Shown: positions 17,584-26,792, counted from the first letter of the stretch. The stretch is DNA of 64,000 nt from Schaalia dentiphila ATCC 17982 (GCF_000154225.1 NZ_DS264586.1:2262527-2326526), one strand, 5' to 3'. Translations and numbers: made by a program. The notes: generated by a model not told the origin, from the sequence alone.

Positions 17584-18428
17584 GGCTCGACCACCTCGAT
17601 GGTGCCCTGCGCGATGACCTCGGCGATCACCTGCGGGTCCGTCGTGTTTTCGCCGATACGGTTCGGCTTGCCCGTCCCGTGGTAGTCGGAGGAGCCGAAC
17701 ATCGCCAGACCCATCTCGCGGGCCATGCGCTCGACGTCGGCGCGATCCTCAGGCGCGTGGTCGCGGTGGTCGCGCTCGATGCCGAAGAGTCCCGCCTCCG
17801 CCATGTCGGCGATGACGGCCTCGGGCAGCAGGCGCTGACGCTTGCGAGCACGGGGGTGGGCCAAGACCGGCACTCCCCCGGCCTTCCGCACGCAGCGCAC
17901 GGCCTCGACCGGGTCGGGCGCCCAGTGGTGCACGTAGTAGGGGCCCGACGGGTGCAGGGCCTGAACGAAGGCAGCGCTGCGATCGGGGAAGGCACCGGCG
18001 GCGACAAGCGCATCGGCGATGTGCGGGCGCCCCACGGGGCCGCCCTCGGGCGCGAAGGCGAGCACGTCGTCCAACGTGATCGGGTAGTCGGCGGACAGGT
18101 TCTCGACCATGCGCGCGGCGCGCGTCTCGCGGTCCTCGCGCGTGCGTCGGAAATTATCGACGAGGCCGGGGCTGGCCGGGTCGAAGAGGTACGCCAGGAG
18201 GTGCACGGTAATCCCCGAGGACGAGCACGACATCTCAGCGCCCCGGATGAGGCTCACGCCGGTGTCCGCGACAGCGGCCGCGGCCTCGTCCCATCCGATC
18301 GTCGTGTCGTGGTCCGTCAGCGCGATGGTGTCCAGCCCGGCCTGCGCGGCGATAGCCAGGAGCTGCGCGGGCGTATCCGTCCCGTCTGAATACGCGCTAT
18401 GAGTGTGGGGGTCAATTCGCTTCACCAT
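17580..18428 (-). CDS. PHP domain phosphoesterase (TrpH/YciV-like)
   Basis: A 282-residue protein of the PHP hydrolase superfamily. Metal-binding motifs are visible: DPHTHSAYSDG (His8, His10), LTDHDT, RGAEMSC, HPRARK near the middle and GSSDYHG near the C terminus. Relatives include 5'-3' exoribonuclease RNase AM/YciV and 3',5'-nucleoside bisphosphatases; which applies here is not decided. The ATG at 18428 is directly followed by GTG. A TAATCT minus-10 lies six nt before that GTG (18425), so a leaderless start at 18425 is possible. It is the first gene of an operon with marC. Confidence 0.88.
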   Translation of the reverse strand: MVKRIDPHTHSAYSDGTDTPAQLLAIAAQAGLDTIALTDHDTTIGWDEAAAAVADTGVSLIRGAEMSCSSSGITVHLLAYLFDPASPGLVDNFRRTREDRETRAARMVENLSADYPITLDDVLAFAPEGGPVGRPHIADALVAAGAFPDRSAAFVQALHPSGPYYVHHWAPDPVEAVRCVRKAGGVPVLAHPRARKRQRLLPEAVIADMAEAGLFGIERDHRDHAPEDRADVERMAREMGLAMFGSSDYHGTGKPNRIGENTTDPQVIAEVIAQGTIEVVEP

Positions 18429-18665
18429 TTGAGATTACCCCATTAGTCCCATCACACAACCGCGCGGGCGAACAACACCCGCGAGCGCCAGGAGGTCTCT
18501 CCAATGACCCGGTTTTGGCTTGTCTCGACCGCATTTTCTGCACGTTCTCCCGTTTCGAAGCCGCCGTTTTGACCACCGTCCCACCTGCAGCGACGATCCG
18601 TCGACTATAGGAAACTGGCAGTAAGCGGCCATTTGGCCTCCCTCAACACCGATTGGAGTACACGC

Positions 18666-20126
18666 GTGTCTGACAAGGATCAGACCCAGGTGTCCACCGC
18701 GACCGACGCAGGAGACGCCGGGTACAACAAGGCTTTGAAAAACCGACACATCCAGATGATCGCCATCGGCGGCTCGATCGGCACCGGCCTGTTCCTGGGT
18801 GCCGGCGGCCGCCTGGCTCAGGGCGGCCCCGCGCTGGCCTTCGCCTACGCGGTGTGTGGCGTCTTCGCGTTCCTGATGGTCCGGGCCCTCGGCGAGCTCG
18901 CCGTACGCCGTCCATCCTCGGGCGCATTCGTGTCCTACGCCCGCGAGTTTCTGGGCGAGAAGGGTGCGTTCGTCACCGGCTGGTTCTTCTTCCTGGACTG
19001 GGCGGTCACGGTCATGGCCGATATCACCGCGGTGGCGCTGTACATGCACTACTGGTCGATGTTCGAGTCCGTCCCGCAGTGGGTCATCGCCCTCGTCGCG
19101 CTCGCCCTGGTCTTCGTCCTCAACATGATGAGCGTCAAGGCCTTCGGCGAGGCAGAGTTCTGGTTCGCGATGATCAAGGTCGCGACGATCCTCATCTTCA
19201 TGGGCGTGGCAATCTGGGCGATCATCACTCAGGCTCACGTCGGCGAGTACACCGCGGGCCTCCACAACATCTCCGAGTCCGGTGGTTGGTTCCCCGAGGG
19301 CCTGGCCCCCGTCTTCGCGCTCACGCTGGGCGTCGTCTTCGCCTTTGGCGGCACCGAGATGGTGGGCGTCGCGGCGGGCGAGGCCAAGGACGCCGCGACG
19401 ATCCTGCCCAAGGCCATCAACTCGATGGTCGTGCGTATCTTCTTCTTCTACGTCGGCTCTGTCGTTCTCTTCGCCCTGGCGCTGCCCTACAACGCATACT
19501 CCTCGAATGAGTCACCCTTCACGACGTTCTTCTCCGGCCTGGGCGTGCCCCACGCGGGCGACATTATCCAGGTCGTCGTCCTGACCGCCGCCCTCTCCTC
19601 GCTCAACGCCGGCCTGTACGCGACCGGCCGCACGCTGCGCTCGATGGCGCTCGTGGGCGAGGGCCCGCGCTACGCCGCTCGCCTCAACAAGAACCACGTC
19701 CCCTACGGCGGCATCATCATCACCGCGTCGCTCGGCCTGCTGGGCGTCCTGCTCAACGCCTTCGTTCCGGAGAACGCCTTCAACATCGTCATGGACCTCG
19801 CGGGTATCGGCATCGCCGGCACCTGGGCAATGATCCTCATCTCGCACCTGGCGTTCCTGCGCAAGGTCAAGCGCGGCGAGGAACAGCGCCCCGAGTTCCG
19901 CATGCCCGGCGCCCCCTACACCAACTACCTGGCGCTGCTCTTCTTCGCGGTCGTCGTGGCTTCGAACGTGACCTCCGAGTCGGGCCGTTGGACCCTCGCG
20001 CTCTTCGCCGTGATCGTCGTCCTCATGGTCGCCGGCTGGTACTACGTGCGCGGGCGCGTCGGCAACCTGACCGACGAGGCCGCCGCCTCGCTGCAGGGCG
20101 AGGAAACCCTGGTGGCGGGCGACTGA
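18666..20126 (+). CDS. Amino acid permease (AAT/AnsP-like)
   Basis: A 486-residue transporter of the APC superfamily with 12 hydrophobic helices. The conserved first-helix motif IAIGGSIGTGLFLGAG and GELAVRRPSSGAFVSYA are characteristic of the AAT subfamily (asparagine, GABA, aromatic or proline permeases). I chose GTG 18666 (MSDKDQTQV) because GGAG lies seven nt upstream; an in-frame TTG at 18633 has no ribosome site. The next gene, 13 nt downstream, is an L-asparaginase, so asparagine is the most likely substrate (inferred from context). Likely cotranscribed as an uptake-and-deamidate pair. Confidence 0.9.
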   Translation: MSDKDQTQVSTATDAGDAGYNKALKNRHIQMIAIGGSIGTGLFLGAGGRLAQGGPALAFAYAVCGVFAFLMVRALGELAVRRPSSGAFVSYAREFLGEKGAFVTGWFFFLDWAVTVMADITAVALYMHYWSMFESVPQWVIALVALALVFVLNMMSVKAFGEAEFWFAMIKVATILIFMGVAIWAIITQAHVGEYTAGLHNISESGGWFPEGLAPVFALTLGVVFAFGGTEMVGVAAGEAKDAATILPKAINSMVVRIFFFYVGSVVLFALALPYNAYSSNESPFTTFFSGLGVPHAGDIIQVVVLTAALSSLNAGLYATGRTLRSMALVGEGPRYAARLNKNHVPYGGIIITASLGLLGVLLNAFVPENAFNIVMDLAGIGIAGTWAMILISHLAFLRKVKRGEEQRPEFRMPGAPYTNYLALLFFAVVVASNVTSESGRWTLALFAVIVVLMVAGWYYVRGRVGNLTDEAAASLQGEETLVAGD

Positions 20127-20139
20127 GAAAGGACGAACA

Positions 20140-21138
20140 GTGCGTCTTCACGTCACGTATGCCGGTGGCACCATCGGCATGGTCGACTCCCCCGAGGGTC
20201 TGCGCCCCGGCGCTGACCTTCAGGGATGGTTCGGCTCACAGCTGGAGGGCATCGAGCTGGCCTCGAACATCACGATGTCGACGCTGGACCCGCTCATTGA
20301 CTCCTCGGAGGCCACCCCCGAGGACTGGCAGGCCATCATCAACGACATCAACGCGCATGCGGACGAGGCCGACGCCTTCCTGGTCCTGCACGGCACAGAC
20401 ACGATGGCTTACTCGGCCGCGGCCCTGTCCTACGCTTTGGCGAGCATGGGCAAGCCGGTCGTCCTGACCGGGTCTCAGTACCCGCTTGGCGTCGTCGGCT
20501 CGGATGCGTCCGCGAACGTCACGGGCGCCCTGCGCGCTGCAATTTCGCATCGCGCCCGAGGCGTCATGCTGTTCTTCGGGCACAAGCTCCTGGCCGGCAA
20601 CCGCGCCACCAAAACCTCGTCGTGGGCGTTCCGCGGATTCGAGTCGCCCTCCGTGTCCCCCATGGCGCGCACGGGCGCACCGTGGCGCTGGTACGAGGCG
20701 CCGAGCACGGGCACCGGCTGGCAGGATCCCAGCCCGTACAAGCGCCAGGATGTCGCCGTCATCGACGTGGTGCCCGGTATGAGCGCCGCGCGGCTGCGCG
20801 CCATGACGACGCCCCACCCGGATGCGGTCATCCTGCGCACCTTCGGTGTGGGTAACATCCCCGCCTCCGAGCCCGGCCTCGTGGATGTCCTGGCCGAGCT
20901 CACGCAGGCCGAGGTGCCGATCATCGTCGCCTCCCAGTGCTACCAGTCCGAGGTCATGCTCGGCCACTATGAGGCCGGCAACGCCCTGGCCCAGCTGGGC
21001 GCGATCGGCGCGCACGACATGACGCTCGAGGCCCTCTACGCCAAGACCGTCTTCCTGCTCTCGCAGGGCAAGCGCGGCGCGGACTTCAAGCGCTGGATGG
21101 ACCTGTCCATCGCGGGAGAGCTCACCCTCCAGGACTGA
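20140..21138 (+). CDS. ansA: L-asparaginase, type I-like
   Basis: A 332-residue amidohydrolase that converts asparagine to aspartate and ammonia. Both catalytic triad segments are present: TYAGGTIGM with Thr11, and LHGTDTM with Thr86-Asp87 (residues 84-89). A later Lys motif (HKLLAGNRATKTSS) also fits. There is no signal peptide, so it is cytosolic, like type I enzymes. The GTG start at 20140 follows GAAAGGACGAACA. It lies 13 nt after the permease stop and ends at a clear terminator. It is presumably paired with that permease for use of asparagine as nitrogen source. Confidence 0.92.
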   Translation: MRLHVTYAGGTIGMVDSPEGLRPGADLQGWFGSQLEGIELASNITMSTLDPLIDSSEATPEDWQAIINDINAHADEADAFLVLHGTDTMAYSAAALSYALASMGKPVVLTGSQYPLGVVGSDASANVTGALRAAISHRARGVMLFFGHKLLAGNRATKTSSWAFRGFESPSVSPMARTGAPWRWYEAPSTGTGWQDPSPYKRQDVAVIDVVPGMSAARLRAMTTPHPDAVILRTFGVGNIPASEPGLVDVLAELTQAEVPIIVASQCYQSEVMLGHYEAGNALAQLGAIGAHDMTLEALYAKTVFLLSQGKRGADFKRWMDLSIAGELTLQD

Positions 21139-21158
21139 GCCTCTTGCACCCGACACAG

Positions 21159-21210
21159 CCCCGGCCTCGTTCCCGGCGCAGCGCGCGCCACCTGGGAGAC
21201 GAGGCCGGGG
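21159..21210 (+). terminator. Terminator of permease-asparaginase operon
   Basis: Perfect 12-bp arms CCCCGGCCTCGT (21159-21170) and ACGAGGCCGGGG (21199-21210) are followed by TTTGT. The inner sequence can extend the stem. The arm is the recurring one seen at several terminators in this window. Confidence 0.82.
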
Positions 21211-21251
21211 TTTGTCATGTCTTTCGCGCCCGTGAGCGCACAACGCGTGCG

Positions 21252-21257
21252 TAGAAT
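21252..21257 (+). promoter_or_regulatory. minus-10 box, leaderless start of aminopeptidase gene
   Basis: TAGAAT ends seven nt before the ATG at 21265. No Shine-Dalgarno sequence is present between them. Confidence 0.6.
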
Positions 21258-21264
21258 AGCACCC

Positions 21265-22773
21265 ATGAGTGAAGAAGCTACACAGTCCATGGCCGATCGC
21301 GGCGATAACCGCTCTCGTCAGCCCCAGTCCTCCGCTTTCCGCGACTTCATCGGCTCCGGTTGGGGACCTCGTCCCACCGAGCTTCCCGCGCGCGAGCGCG
21401 TCGCCGATTTCCTGAATGACCGCACCCTCAAGGCCGGTGCCCCGTTTCCGGGCGAGCGCCTCGTCGTCCCCGCGGGCCCCTACAAGGTCCGCTCGAACGA
21501 CTGCGACTATCGTTTCCGCGCGCACTCCGCCTTCGCGCATCTGTCGGGCCTGGGCGGCGAGAAGGAACCTGACACGGTCCTGGTGCTCGAGCCGAACGAC
21601 GATGGTACCCACACTCCTCTGCTCTTCTTTAAGCCCCGCGCCTCGCGTTCCTCCAAGGAGTTTTACGCGGACGCCCGCTACGGCGAGTTTTGGGTGGGCG
21701 CACGCCCCTCGCTCGAGGAGCTAAGCGCACAGACCGGCCTGGAGACCCGCCACATCGACACGCTGCGCGACGCGCTGGCGAAGGACGCCGGGACCGTGCA
21801 GCTGCGCATCGTGCGCGGCGTCGACGCCAACGTCGAGGCGATGGTGAACGAAGTGCGTTCCCAGGCCGGGCTGCCCGCAGGCGAGGAGGCCCGCGAAGAC
21901 GACGAACGTCTCGAGGAACGCCTGTCCGAGATCCGCCTGACCAAGGATGCGTTCGAGCTCGAGGAGATGGTGCGAGCCGTCGAGGTGACCAAGGCCGGTT
22001 TCGAGGACATCATCCGTATCCTGCCTCGCGCTGTCGGCCACCGCCGTGGCGAGCGCGTCATTGAGGGCGCATTCCGAGCGGTCGCCCGCGAAGAAGGCAA
22101 CGGCGAAGGCTACGAAACCATCGCCGCTTCGGGCAACCACGCGAATACCCTGCACTGGATCGACAACGATGGCGAGGTGCGCGAAGGCGACCTGGTGCTC
22201 GTCGACGCCGGCGTCGAGGTCGATTCCCTCTACACCGCCGACATCACGCGCACCCTGCCCGTCAACGGTCGCTTCACCGAGGTCCAGGCGCGCGTCTACC
22301 AGGCCGTCCTCGACGCGTGCGAGGCCGCCCTGGCCCGCGCCAACGAGCCGGGCTGCCGCTTCAAGGACGTGCACGACGCGGCCATGCGCGTCATCGCCAC
22401 GCGCCTGCACGAGTGGGGCATCCTGCCCGTCACCCCGGAAGAGTCCCTCGCCCCCGAGGGCCAGCAGCACCGCCGTTGGATGCCACACGGCACCAGCCAC
22501 CACCTGGGCCTGGACGTGCACGACTGTGCGAAGGCGCGAGACGAGCTCTACAAGGGTGCGCTGCTCGAGCCGGGCATGGTCTTCACGATCGAGCCGGGCC
22601 TGTACTTCCGCGCCGACGACCTGCTCATCCCCGAGGAGTACCGCGGGATCGGCGTGCGCATCGAGGACGACGTCGTCGTGAACGCCGACGGCACCGTCAC
22701 GCGCATCTCCGAGGACATCCCGCGCACGATCGCGGACGTTGAGGAGTGGATCGCCCGCGTGCAGTCCCGCTGA
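21265..22773 (+). CDS. pepP: Xaa-Pro aminopeptidase (M24B)
   Basis: A 502-residue metallopeptidase with an N-terminal aminopeptidase P domain and a C-terminal pita-bread fold. Metal ligands are visible in order: VDAGVEVDSLYTADITRTLP (two Asp), PHGTSHHLGLDVHD (His), TIEPGLYF (Glu) and GVRIEDDVVV (Glu). It removes N-terminal residues that precede proline. I chose ATG 21265 (MSEEATQSM) because TAGAAT lies seven nt before it; an earlier in-frame ATG at 21217 overlaps the preceding terminator. It is transcribed alone. Length and residues are normal for actinobacterial PepP. Confidence 0.93.
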   Translation: MSEEATQSMADRGDNRSRQPQSSAFRDFIGSGWGPRPTELPARERVADFLNDRTLKAGAPFPGERLVVPAGPYKVRSNDCDYRFRAHSAFAHLSGLGGEKEPDTVLVLEPNDDGTHTPLLFFKPRASRSSKEFYADARYGEFWVGARPSLEELSAQTGLETRHIDTLRDALAKDAGTVQLRIVRGVDANVEAMVNEVRSQAGLPAGEEAREDDERLEERLSEIRLTKDAFELEEMVRAVEVTKAGFEDIIRILPRAVGHRRGERVIEGAFRAVAREEGNGEGYETIAASGNHANTLHWIDNDGEVREGDLVLVDAGVEVDSLYTADITRTLPVNGRFTEVQARVYQAVLDACEAALARANEPGCRFKDVHDAAMRVIATRLHEWGILPVTPEESLAPEGQQHRRWMPHGTSHHLGLDVHDCAKARDELYKGALLEPGMVFTIEPGLYFRADDLLIPEEYRGIGVRIEDDVVVNADGTVTRISEDIPRTIADVEEWIARVQSR

Positions 22774-22794
22774 AATGCGGGCGCAGAGCTGAGG

Positions 22795-23535
22795 TTACGC
22801 CTCGGTCTGGTCCTTTTCGGGGGACGAGGCCGGGGCGTCCTCATGTGCGGACGCCGCGCTCTCGGGGCTGTTCGTCATAGGGGCCGAGGCATCGGGCGCG
22901 CTCACGGGGACGTCGGTCCGGGCGGACGTGTCCTCGGGCGTCTGGCGTCCACCGGGCACCTCCCCGTCCTTGGTCGCCGCGCCGAAGCGGGGGCGGCCGT
23001 CGGGGAAGAAACCAACGGAATCCTTCTGCGGGCGCGCCTGCTCCGTACGCGGGCGCACGACGCGCGCGCGGTTGCCGGGGGTGCGCTGCAGGATCTGGTA
23101 GGCGCGGTCAATGTCGGCCGAGGCCAGGACCGCGTAGCGCTGGGCGACAACCTGCTGGGAGGACACGAGGTCGCGGCTGCGTCCGCGAATGATGAAGGAC
23201 AGAGCGGACAGAGCCATGCCGATCAGGGCGCCGACGATGATGCCGCCAGCGACCCACGTTCCCGTGCCACCCGCGCTCTGGCCAGCGGACATGAGCATGC
23301 CACCCAGGGCTCCCCACAGGCCGCCGCTGGAGGCACCCGAGAGGGAGGCGCGGGCGATCGTCAGGCGTCCTTTGACACGCTCGACGAGGTGCAGGTCGGA
23401 GCCAACAATCGTGATCGCGGAAACATCGAAGCCGGCATCCGACAGGAAGTCGATGCCCGCACGCGCCTGCGCGTAGGTCTCGTACGAGGCGACCTCGGTG
23501 CCCGTGGGCATCTGCGGGTCCATCACGACAGCCAT
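22795..23535 (-). CDS. General stress protein 17M-like membrane protein
   Basis: A 246-residue protein. Residues 12-75 match the GSP17M/YflT-like N-terminal fold (EVASYETYAQARAGIDFLSDAGFDVSAITIVGSDLHLVERV). Two hydrophobic, Gly-rich helices follow (about 85-105 and 110-137), and then a disordered, Glu/Pro/Ser-rich tail. I chose ATG 23535 (MAVVMDPQM) because GAAGGAG lies just upstream. It is divergent from the MgtE-like gene, with about 100 bp between. A link to stress response comes from the family name only; molecular function is unknown. Confidence 0.78.
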   Translation of the reverse strand: MAVVMDPQMPTGTEVASYETYAQARAGIDFLSDAGFDVSAITIVGSDLHLVERVKGRLTIARASLSGASSGGLWGALGGMLMSAGQSAGGTGTWVAGGIIVGALIGMALSALSFIIRGRSRDLVSSQQVVAQRYAVLASADIDRAYQILQRTPGNRARVVRPRTEQARPQKDSVGFFPDGRPRFGAATKDGEVPGGRQTPEDTSARTDVPVSAPDASAPMTNSPESAASAHEDAPASSPEKDQTEA

Positions 23536-23623
23536 TTCTTCTCCTTCGTCCCGGCCTCGGTGGCATGGAACGCATTGTTCATGCGGCGACCGGCTCATCA
23601 GTACGCATCTGTGGTCACCAGCC

Positions 23624-23629
23624 TAAGAT
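23624..23629 (+). promoter_or_regulatory. minus-10 box, leaderless start of MgtE-like gene
   Basis: TAAGAT ends six nt before the GTG at 23636. There is no room for a ribosome site. Confidence 0.5.
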
Positions 23630-23635
23630 GTAAGA

Positions 23636-24940
23636 GTGAGCATCGCATCTATTGAACTAGGCACCAAGGGCCGCCGCGTCTACATCGGAAAGCTCGCTGG
23701 CACCGGTGTTTTCGACCCTTTGGGCGACCAAGTCGGCAAGATCCACGATGTCGTTGTCATCTTTCGGCTGAAATCCGAAGCCAACGTCATCGGCTTCGTC
23801 GTCGAGGTTGGCCCGCGTAAGCGTGTCTTCCTGCCGCTCACCCGAGTGACCTCGATCGAGGCCGGCTCGGTCATCACGACGGGCCTGCTCAACATTCGTT
23901 CGTTCACGCAGCGTCCCATCGAGACGCTCGTGCTCTCCGAGCTCTTCGACCGCGTCGTCACCATGAACGACGGCTCGGGCCAGGTGCGTATCCTTGACGT
24001 CGCGATGCGTCAGCGCCGTCCGAAGGACTGGGTGATCTCCACGCTGCACGTCCAGCGCGTGCGCACGTCCACCCTCGGTTTCACGCGCAGCGGCGAGACC
24101 CTCACGGTCGACGTGTCCGAGGTGTCGGGTCTGCTCAAGACCGACTCGAACCAGGCGGCGACCGCGCTGCTGCAGTACACGGAGGACATGCGCCCCGCCG
24201 ACCTGGCGGACTTCATGCACACGCTCCCCCAGGACCGCAAGATGGCGGTCGCCATGCAGCTGACGGACGCGCGCCTCGCCGACGTGCTCGAGGAGCTGGG
24301 TAAGGACGACCGTATCGCGATCGTCTCGGCGCTGGAAGCCGCCCGAGCCGCCGACGTCCTGGACGTCATGCAGCCCGACGACGCGGCCGACCTCGTCGCC
24401 GAGCTGCCCGCCGCGAAGGCTCAGTCCCTGCTCGCCCTCATGGAGCCCGAAGAGGCCGAGGACGTGCGTCGACTCATGACCTACGACGAGTCGACCGCGG
24501 GTTCGCTCATGACCACCGAGCCCGTCATTTTCGGCCCCAACGCAACCGTCGCGCAGATGCTCGCGGCCGTGCGACGCGAGGACATCCCGGCCTCGATCGC
24601 GACCGTCGCTTTCATCGCACGCCCGCCTCAGGAGACACCGACCGGCCAGTACCTGGGCATGGTCCACATCCAGCGCGCGCTGCGCGAGCCCCCACAGACC
24701 CTGCTCGGCACGATCCTGGACCGCGACATTGAGTCCGTGGACCCCAACGCGCACATCGCGACCGTGACGCGTCTGCTCGCGACCTACAACCTGACGGTCC
24801 TGCCCGTCGTCGACGAGGACGGGCACCTGCACGGTGCCGTCTCGGTCGATGACGTCCTCGACGAGCTGCTGCCCGAGGACTGGCGAGACTTCGACGACGA
24901 CGTGACCGACCGCATGATGGCAAGGAGCATCGATGGCTGA
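23636..24940 (+). CDS. MgtE N-domain/CBS protein with PRC-barrel, no channel domain
   Basis: A 434-residue soluble protein. A PRC-barrel-like N terminus (about 15-100) is followed by the helical MgtE_N superhelix (about 165-275, with repeated LADVLEEL and DAADLVAEL turns) and a CBS pair (about 290-425). The membrane channel domain of MgtE is absent. MgtE_N and CBS domains normally sense Mg2+ or nucleotides, so this looks like a stand-alone sensor or regulator. The stop overlaps the start of the DUF1003 membrane protein by eight nt, which suggests the two act together. GTG start, probably leaderless. Confidence 0.85.
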   Translation: MSIASIELGTKGRRVYIGKLAGTGVFDPLGDQVGKIHDVVVIFRLKSEANVIGFVVEVGPRKRVFLPLTRVTSIEAGSVITTGLLNIRSFTQRPIETLVLSELFDRVVTMNDGSGQVRILDVAMRQRRPKDWVISTLHVQRVRTSTLGFTRSGETLTVDVSEVSGLLKTDSNQAATALLQYTEDMRPADLADFMHTLPQDRKMAVAMQLTDARLADVLEELGKDDRIAIVSALEAARAADVLDVMQPDDAADLVAELPAAKAQSLLALMEPEEAEDVRRLMTYDESTAGSLMTTEPVIFGPNATVAQMLAAVRREDIPASIATVAFIARPPQETPTGQYLGMVHIQRALREPPQTLLGTILDRDIESVDPNAHIATVTRLLATYNLTVLPVVDEDGHLHGAVSVDDVLDELLPEDWRDFDDDVTDRMMARSIDG

Positions 24941-25508
24941 TCGCCTGGACAACCCGATCGACAAGCGTCGGTGGTTCTTCCGCCGCTCTTCCGGTAGCGG
25001 CGACGGTTTCGGCCGCTTCGCGGAGGCCACCGCACGCTTCATGGGCTCCCCGAAGTTCGTCCTCTACATGACGATCTTCGTCATCGCATGGATCACGGCG
25101 AACCTGATGCTCGCCAGCATCAGCGAAGAGGCCGCGTGGGACCCCTACCCCTTCATCCTCCTGAACCTCGCGTTCTCGACCCAGGCCTCGTACTCGGCCC
25201 CGCTGATTATGCTCGCGCAGAACCGCCAGGACGCCCGCGACCGCGTCGTGGCCGAGCAGGACCGCATTCGCGCGGAGCGCAACCTCGCGGACACCGAGTA
25301 CCTCGCCCGCGAGATCGCCGGCCTGCGCCTGGCCCTCCAGGACGTCGCCACGCGCGACTTCGTGCGCTCCGAGCTGCGCGACATGCTGGAGGACCTGCGT
25401 GCGGAGATCGCCGCGGACGCGACCAACGCCTCGTCGAACGAGGCGGAGGGCGAGGTCGAGGCCGACGGTGCCTTTCGTCCCCTAGAAGATGGGCACACCG
25501 GCCAGTAG
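24933..25508 (+). CDS. DUF1003 membrane protein
   Basis: A 191-residue protein with two central transmembrane helices (about 42-62 and 72-90) and the DUF1003 signature YPFILLNLAFSTQASYSAPLIM followed by AQNRQDARDR. The rest is a charged, helical, coiled-coil-prone tail. AAGGAG precedes the ATG, which lies inside the end of the MgtE-like gene. Function unknown; the overlap hints at a complex with the CBS/MgtE_N protein, possibly in divalent-cation handling (inference). Confidence 0.88.
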   Translation: MADRLDNPIDKRRWFFRRSSGSGDGFGRFAEATARFMGSPKFVLYMTIFVIAWITANLMLASISEEAAWDPYPFILLNLAFSTQASYSAPLIMLAQNRQDARDRVVAEQDRIRAERNLADTEYLAREIAGLRLALQDVATRDFVRSELRDMLEDLRAEIAADATNASSNEAEGEVEADGAFRPLEDGHTGQ

Positions 25509-25511
25509 AGT
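25506..25511 (+). promoter_or_regulatory. minus-10-like box before mrp
   Basis: TAGAGT ends seven nt before the ATG at 25519. GGAG also lies in this gap, so either a leaderless mRNA or translation from the operon message is possible. Confidence 0.4.
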
Positions 25512-25518
25512 GGAGTCT

Positions 25519-26649
25519 ATGCCAGTCACGCTTGAATCCGTCATGGAGGCTCTCGGCCAGGTCATCGACCCCGAGATCCGCCGCCCCATCACCGACCTCA
25601 ACATGGTGACCCCCGACCTGGTCACGATCGACGGCTCCTCCGTCGCCGTCAAGGTCCTGCTCACCACCGCCGGATGCCCCCTGCGCACCCAGATCACCAA
25701 GGACGTCACCGAGCGCGTGAGCGCCGTCGAAGGCGTCGACAACGTCTCGGTCGAGATGGGCGTCATGGACGAGGCCCAGAAGAAGGCGCTGCGCGAGAAG
25801 CTCAACGGCGGTCGCCCCGAGCGCGAGATCCCCTTCTCTCGCCCCGACTCCCTCACGCGCGTCATCGCCGTCACCTCGGGTAAGGGCGGCGTCGGCAAGT
25901 CCTCCATGACCGCGAACCTGGCCGCCGCGCTGGCCGCGCAGGGCCTCAAGGTCGGCGTCATGGACGCGGACATCTACGGCTTCTCGATCCCGCGCATGCT
26001 CGGCGTGGACCACGACCCGCAGGTCATCGACGGCATGATGATCCCGCCCGTGGGCGCCGGCGGCGTCAAGGTCATCTCGATCGGTATGTTCGTTCCCGAC
26101 GGCCAGGCCGTCATCTGGCGCGGCCCCATGCTCCACCGTGCCCTTCAGCAGTTCCTCGCAGACGTGTTCTGGGGCGACCTGGACGTCCTGCTCATCGACA
26201 TGCCTCCGGGCACGGGCGACGTCGCGATCTCGATCGCGCAGCTGCTGCCCAACTCAGAGATCCTCGTCGTGACGACCCCGCAGGTCGCGGCCGCCGAGGT
26301 TGCCGAGCGCGCCGGTTCCATCGCCTCGCAGACGAACCAGAAGGTCATCGGTGTCGTCGAAAACATGTCCTTCCTGCCCCAGCCCGACGGCTCGCGCCTG
26401 GAGATCTTCGGCGCGGGAGGCGGCGAGTCCGTCTCGCAGCGCCTGACCGCGCAGCTGGGCTACTCTGTGCCGCTGCTAGCCCAGGTGCCCCTCGACATCG
26501 CGCTGCGTGAGGGCGGCGACCGTGGCGAGCCCGTCGCCGTCGCCTCGGGCCCTGCCGCCGAGCAGCTCACGGCCCTCGCCAAGCGGCTCTCGTCGGTGAA
26601 CCGCGGCCTGGCGGGCCGCCCCCTCGGGGTCTCCCCCATCCAGCACTGA
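25519..26649 (+). CDS. mrp: Mrp/NBP35-type Fe-S carrier ATPase
   Basis: A 376-residue protein with an N-terminal MIP18/DUF59 domain (about 1-85, with TTAGCPL) and a ParA/MinD-like ATPase. The deviant Walker A is GKGGVGKS (121-128); switch I DADIYGFSIP and Walker B LLIDMPPGTGD follow. The family carries or assembles Fe-S clusters. The region after VVENMSF reads LPQPDGSRLEIFG and lacks the CxxC that bridges the cluster in many Mrp/ApbC proteins. It follows the DUF1003 gene by 10 nt. I chose ATG 25519 over an in-frame ATG at 25489 because the latter overlaps the previous gene and lacks a ribosome site. Confidence 0.92.
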   Translation: MPVTLESVMEALGQVIDPEIRRPITDLNMVTPDLVTIDGSSVAVKVLLTTAGCPLRTQITKDVTERVSAVEGVDNVSVEMGVMDEAQKKALREKLNGGRPEREIPFSRPDSLTRVIAVTSGKGGVGKSSMTANLAAALAAQGLKVGVMDADIYGFSIPRMLGVDHDPQVIDGMMIPPVGAGGVKVISIGMFVPDGQAVIWRGPMLHRALQQFLADVFWGDLDVLLIDMPPGTGDVAISIAQLLPNSEILVVTTPQVAAAEVAERAGSIASQTNQKVIGVVENMSFLPQPDGSRLEIFGAGGGESVSQRLTAQLGYSVPLLAQVPLDIALREGGDRGEPVAVASGPAAEQLTALAKRLSSVNRGLAGRPLGVSPIQH

Positions 26650-26663
26650 GCCACGCGGCTTCG

Positions 26664-26695
26664 CCCCGGCCTCGTCCCCATCGACGAGGCCGGGG
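26664..26695 (+). terminator. Terminator of mrp
   Basis: Perfect 13-bp arms (26664-26676 and 26683-26695) with a 6-nt loop, followed by TTTCGT. It uses the recurring GACGAGGCCGGGG arm. Confidence 0.85.
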
Positions 26696-26772
26696 TTTCG
26701 TATGCTTGCCAGGTGAATTTTTCGCGTATTTTCGGAGCGCCAGCGCGCCCTTGCGCATCCTCGCCTGTACCC

Positions 26773-26792
26773 TGATGCCTGGGGAGGCATCA
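26773..26792 (+). promoter_or_regulatory. Palindrome upstream of the O-methyltransferase gene
   Basis: TGATGCCT-N4-AGGCATCA is a perfect 8-bp palindrome starting at the last base of a possible TACCCT minus-10 (26768-26773). It lies about 50 nt before the start codon and could be an operator. Confidence 0.4.
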
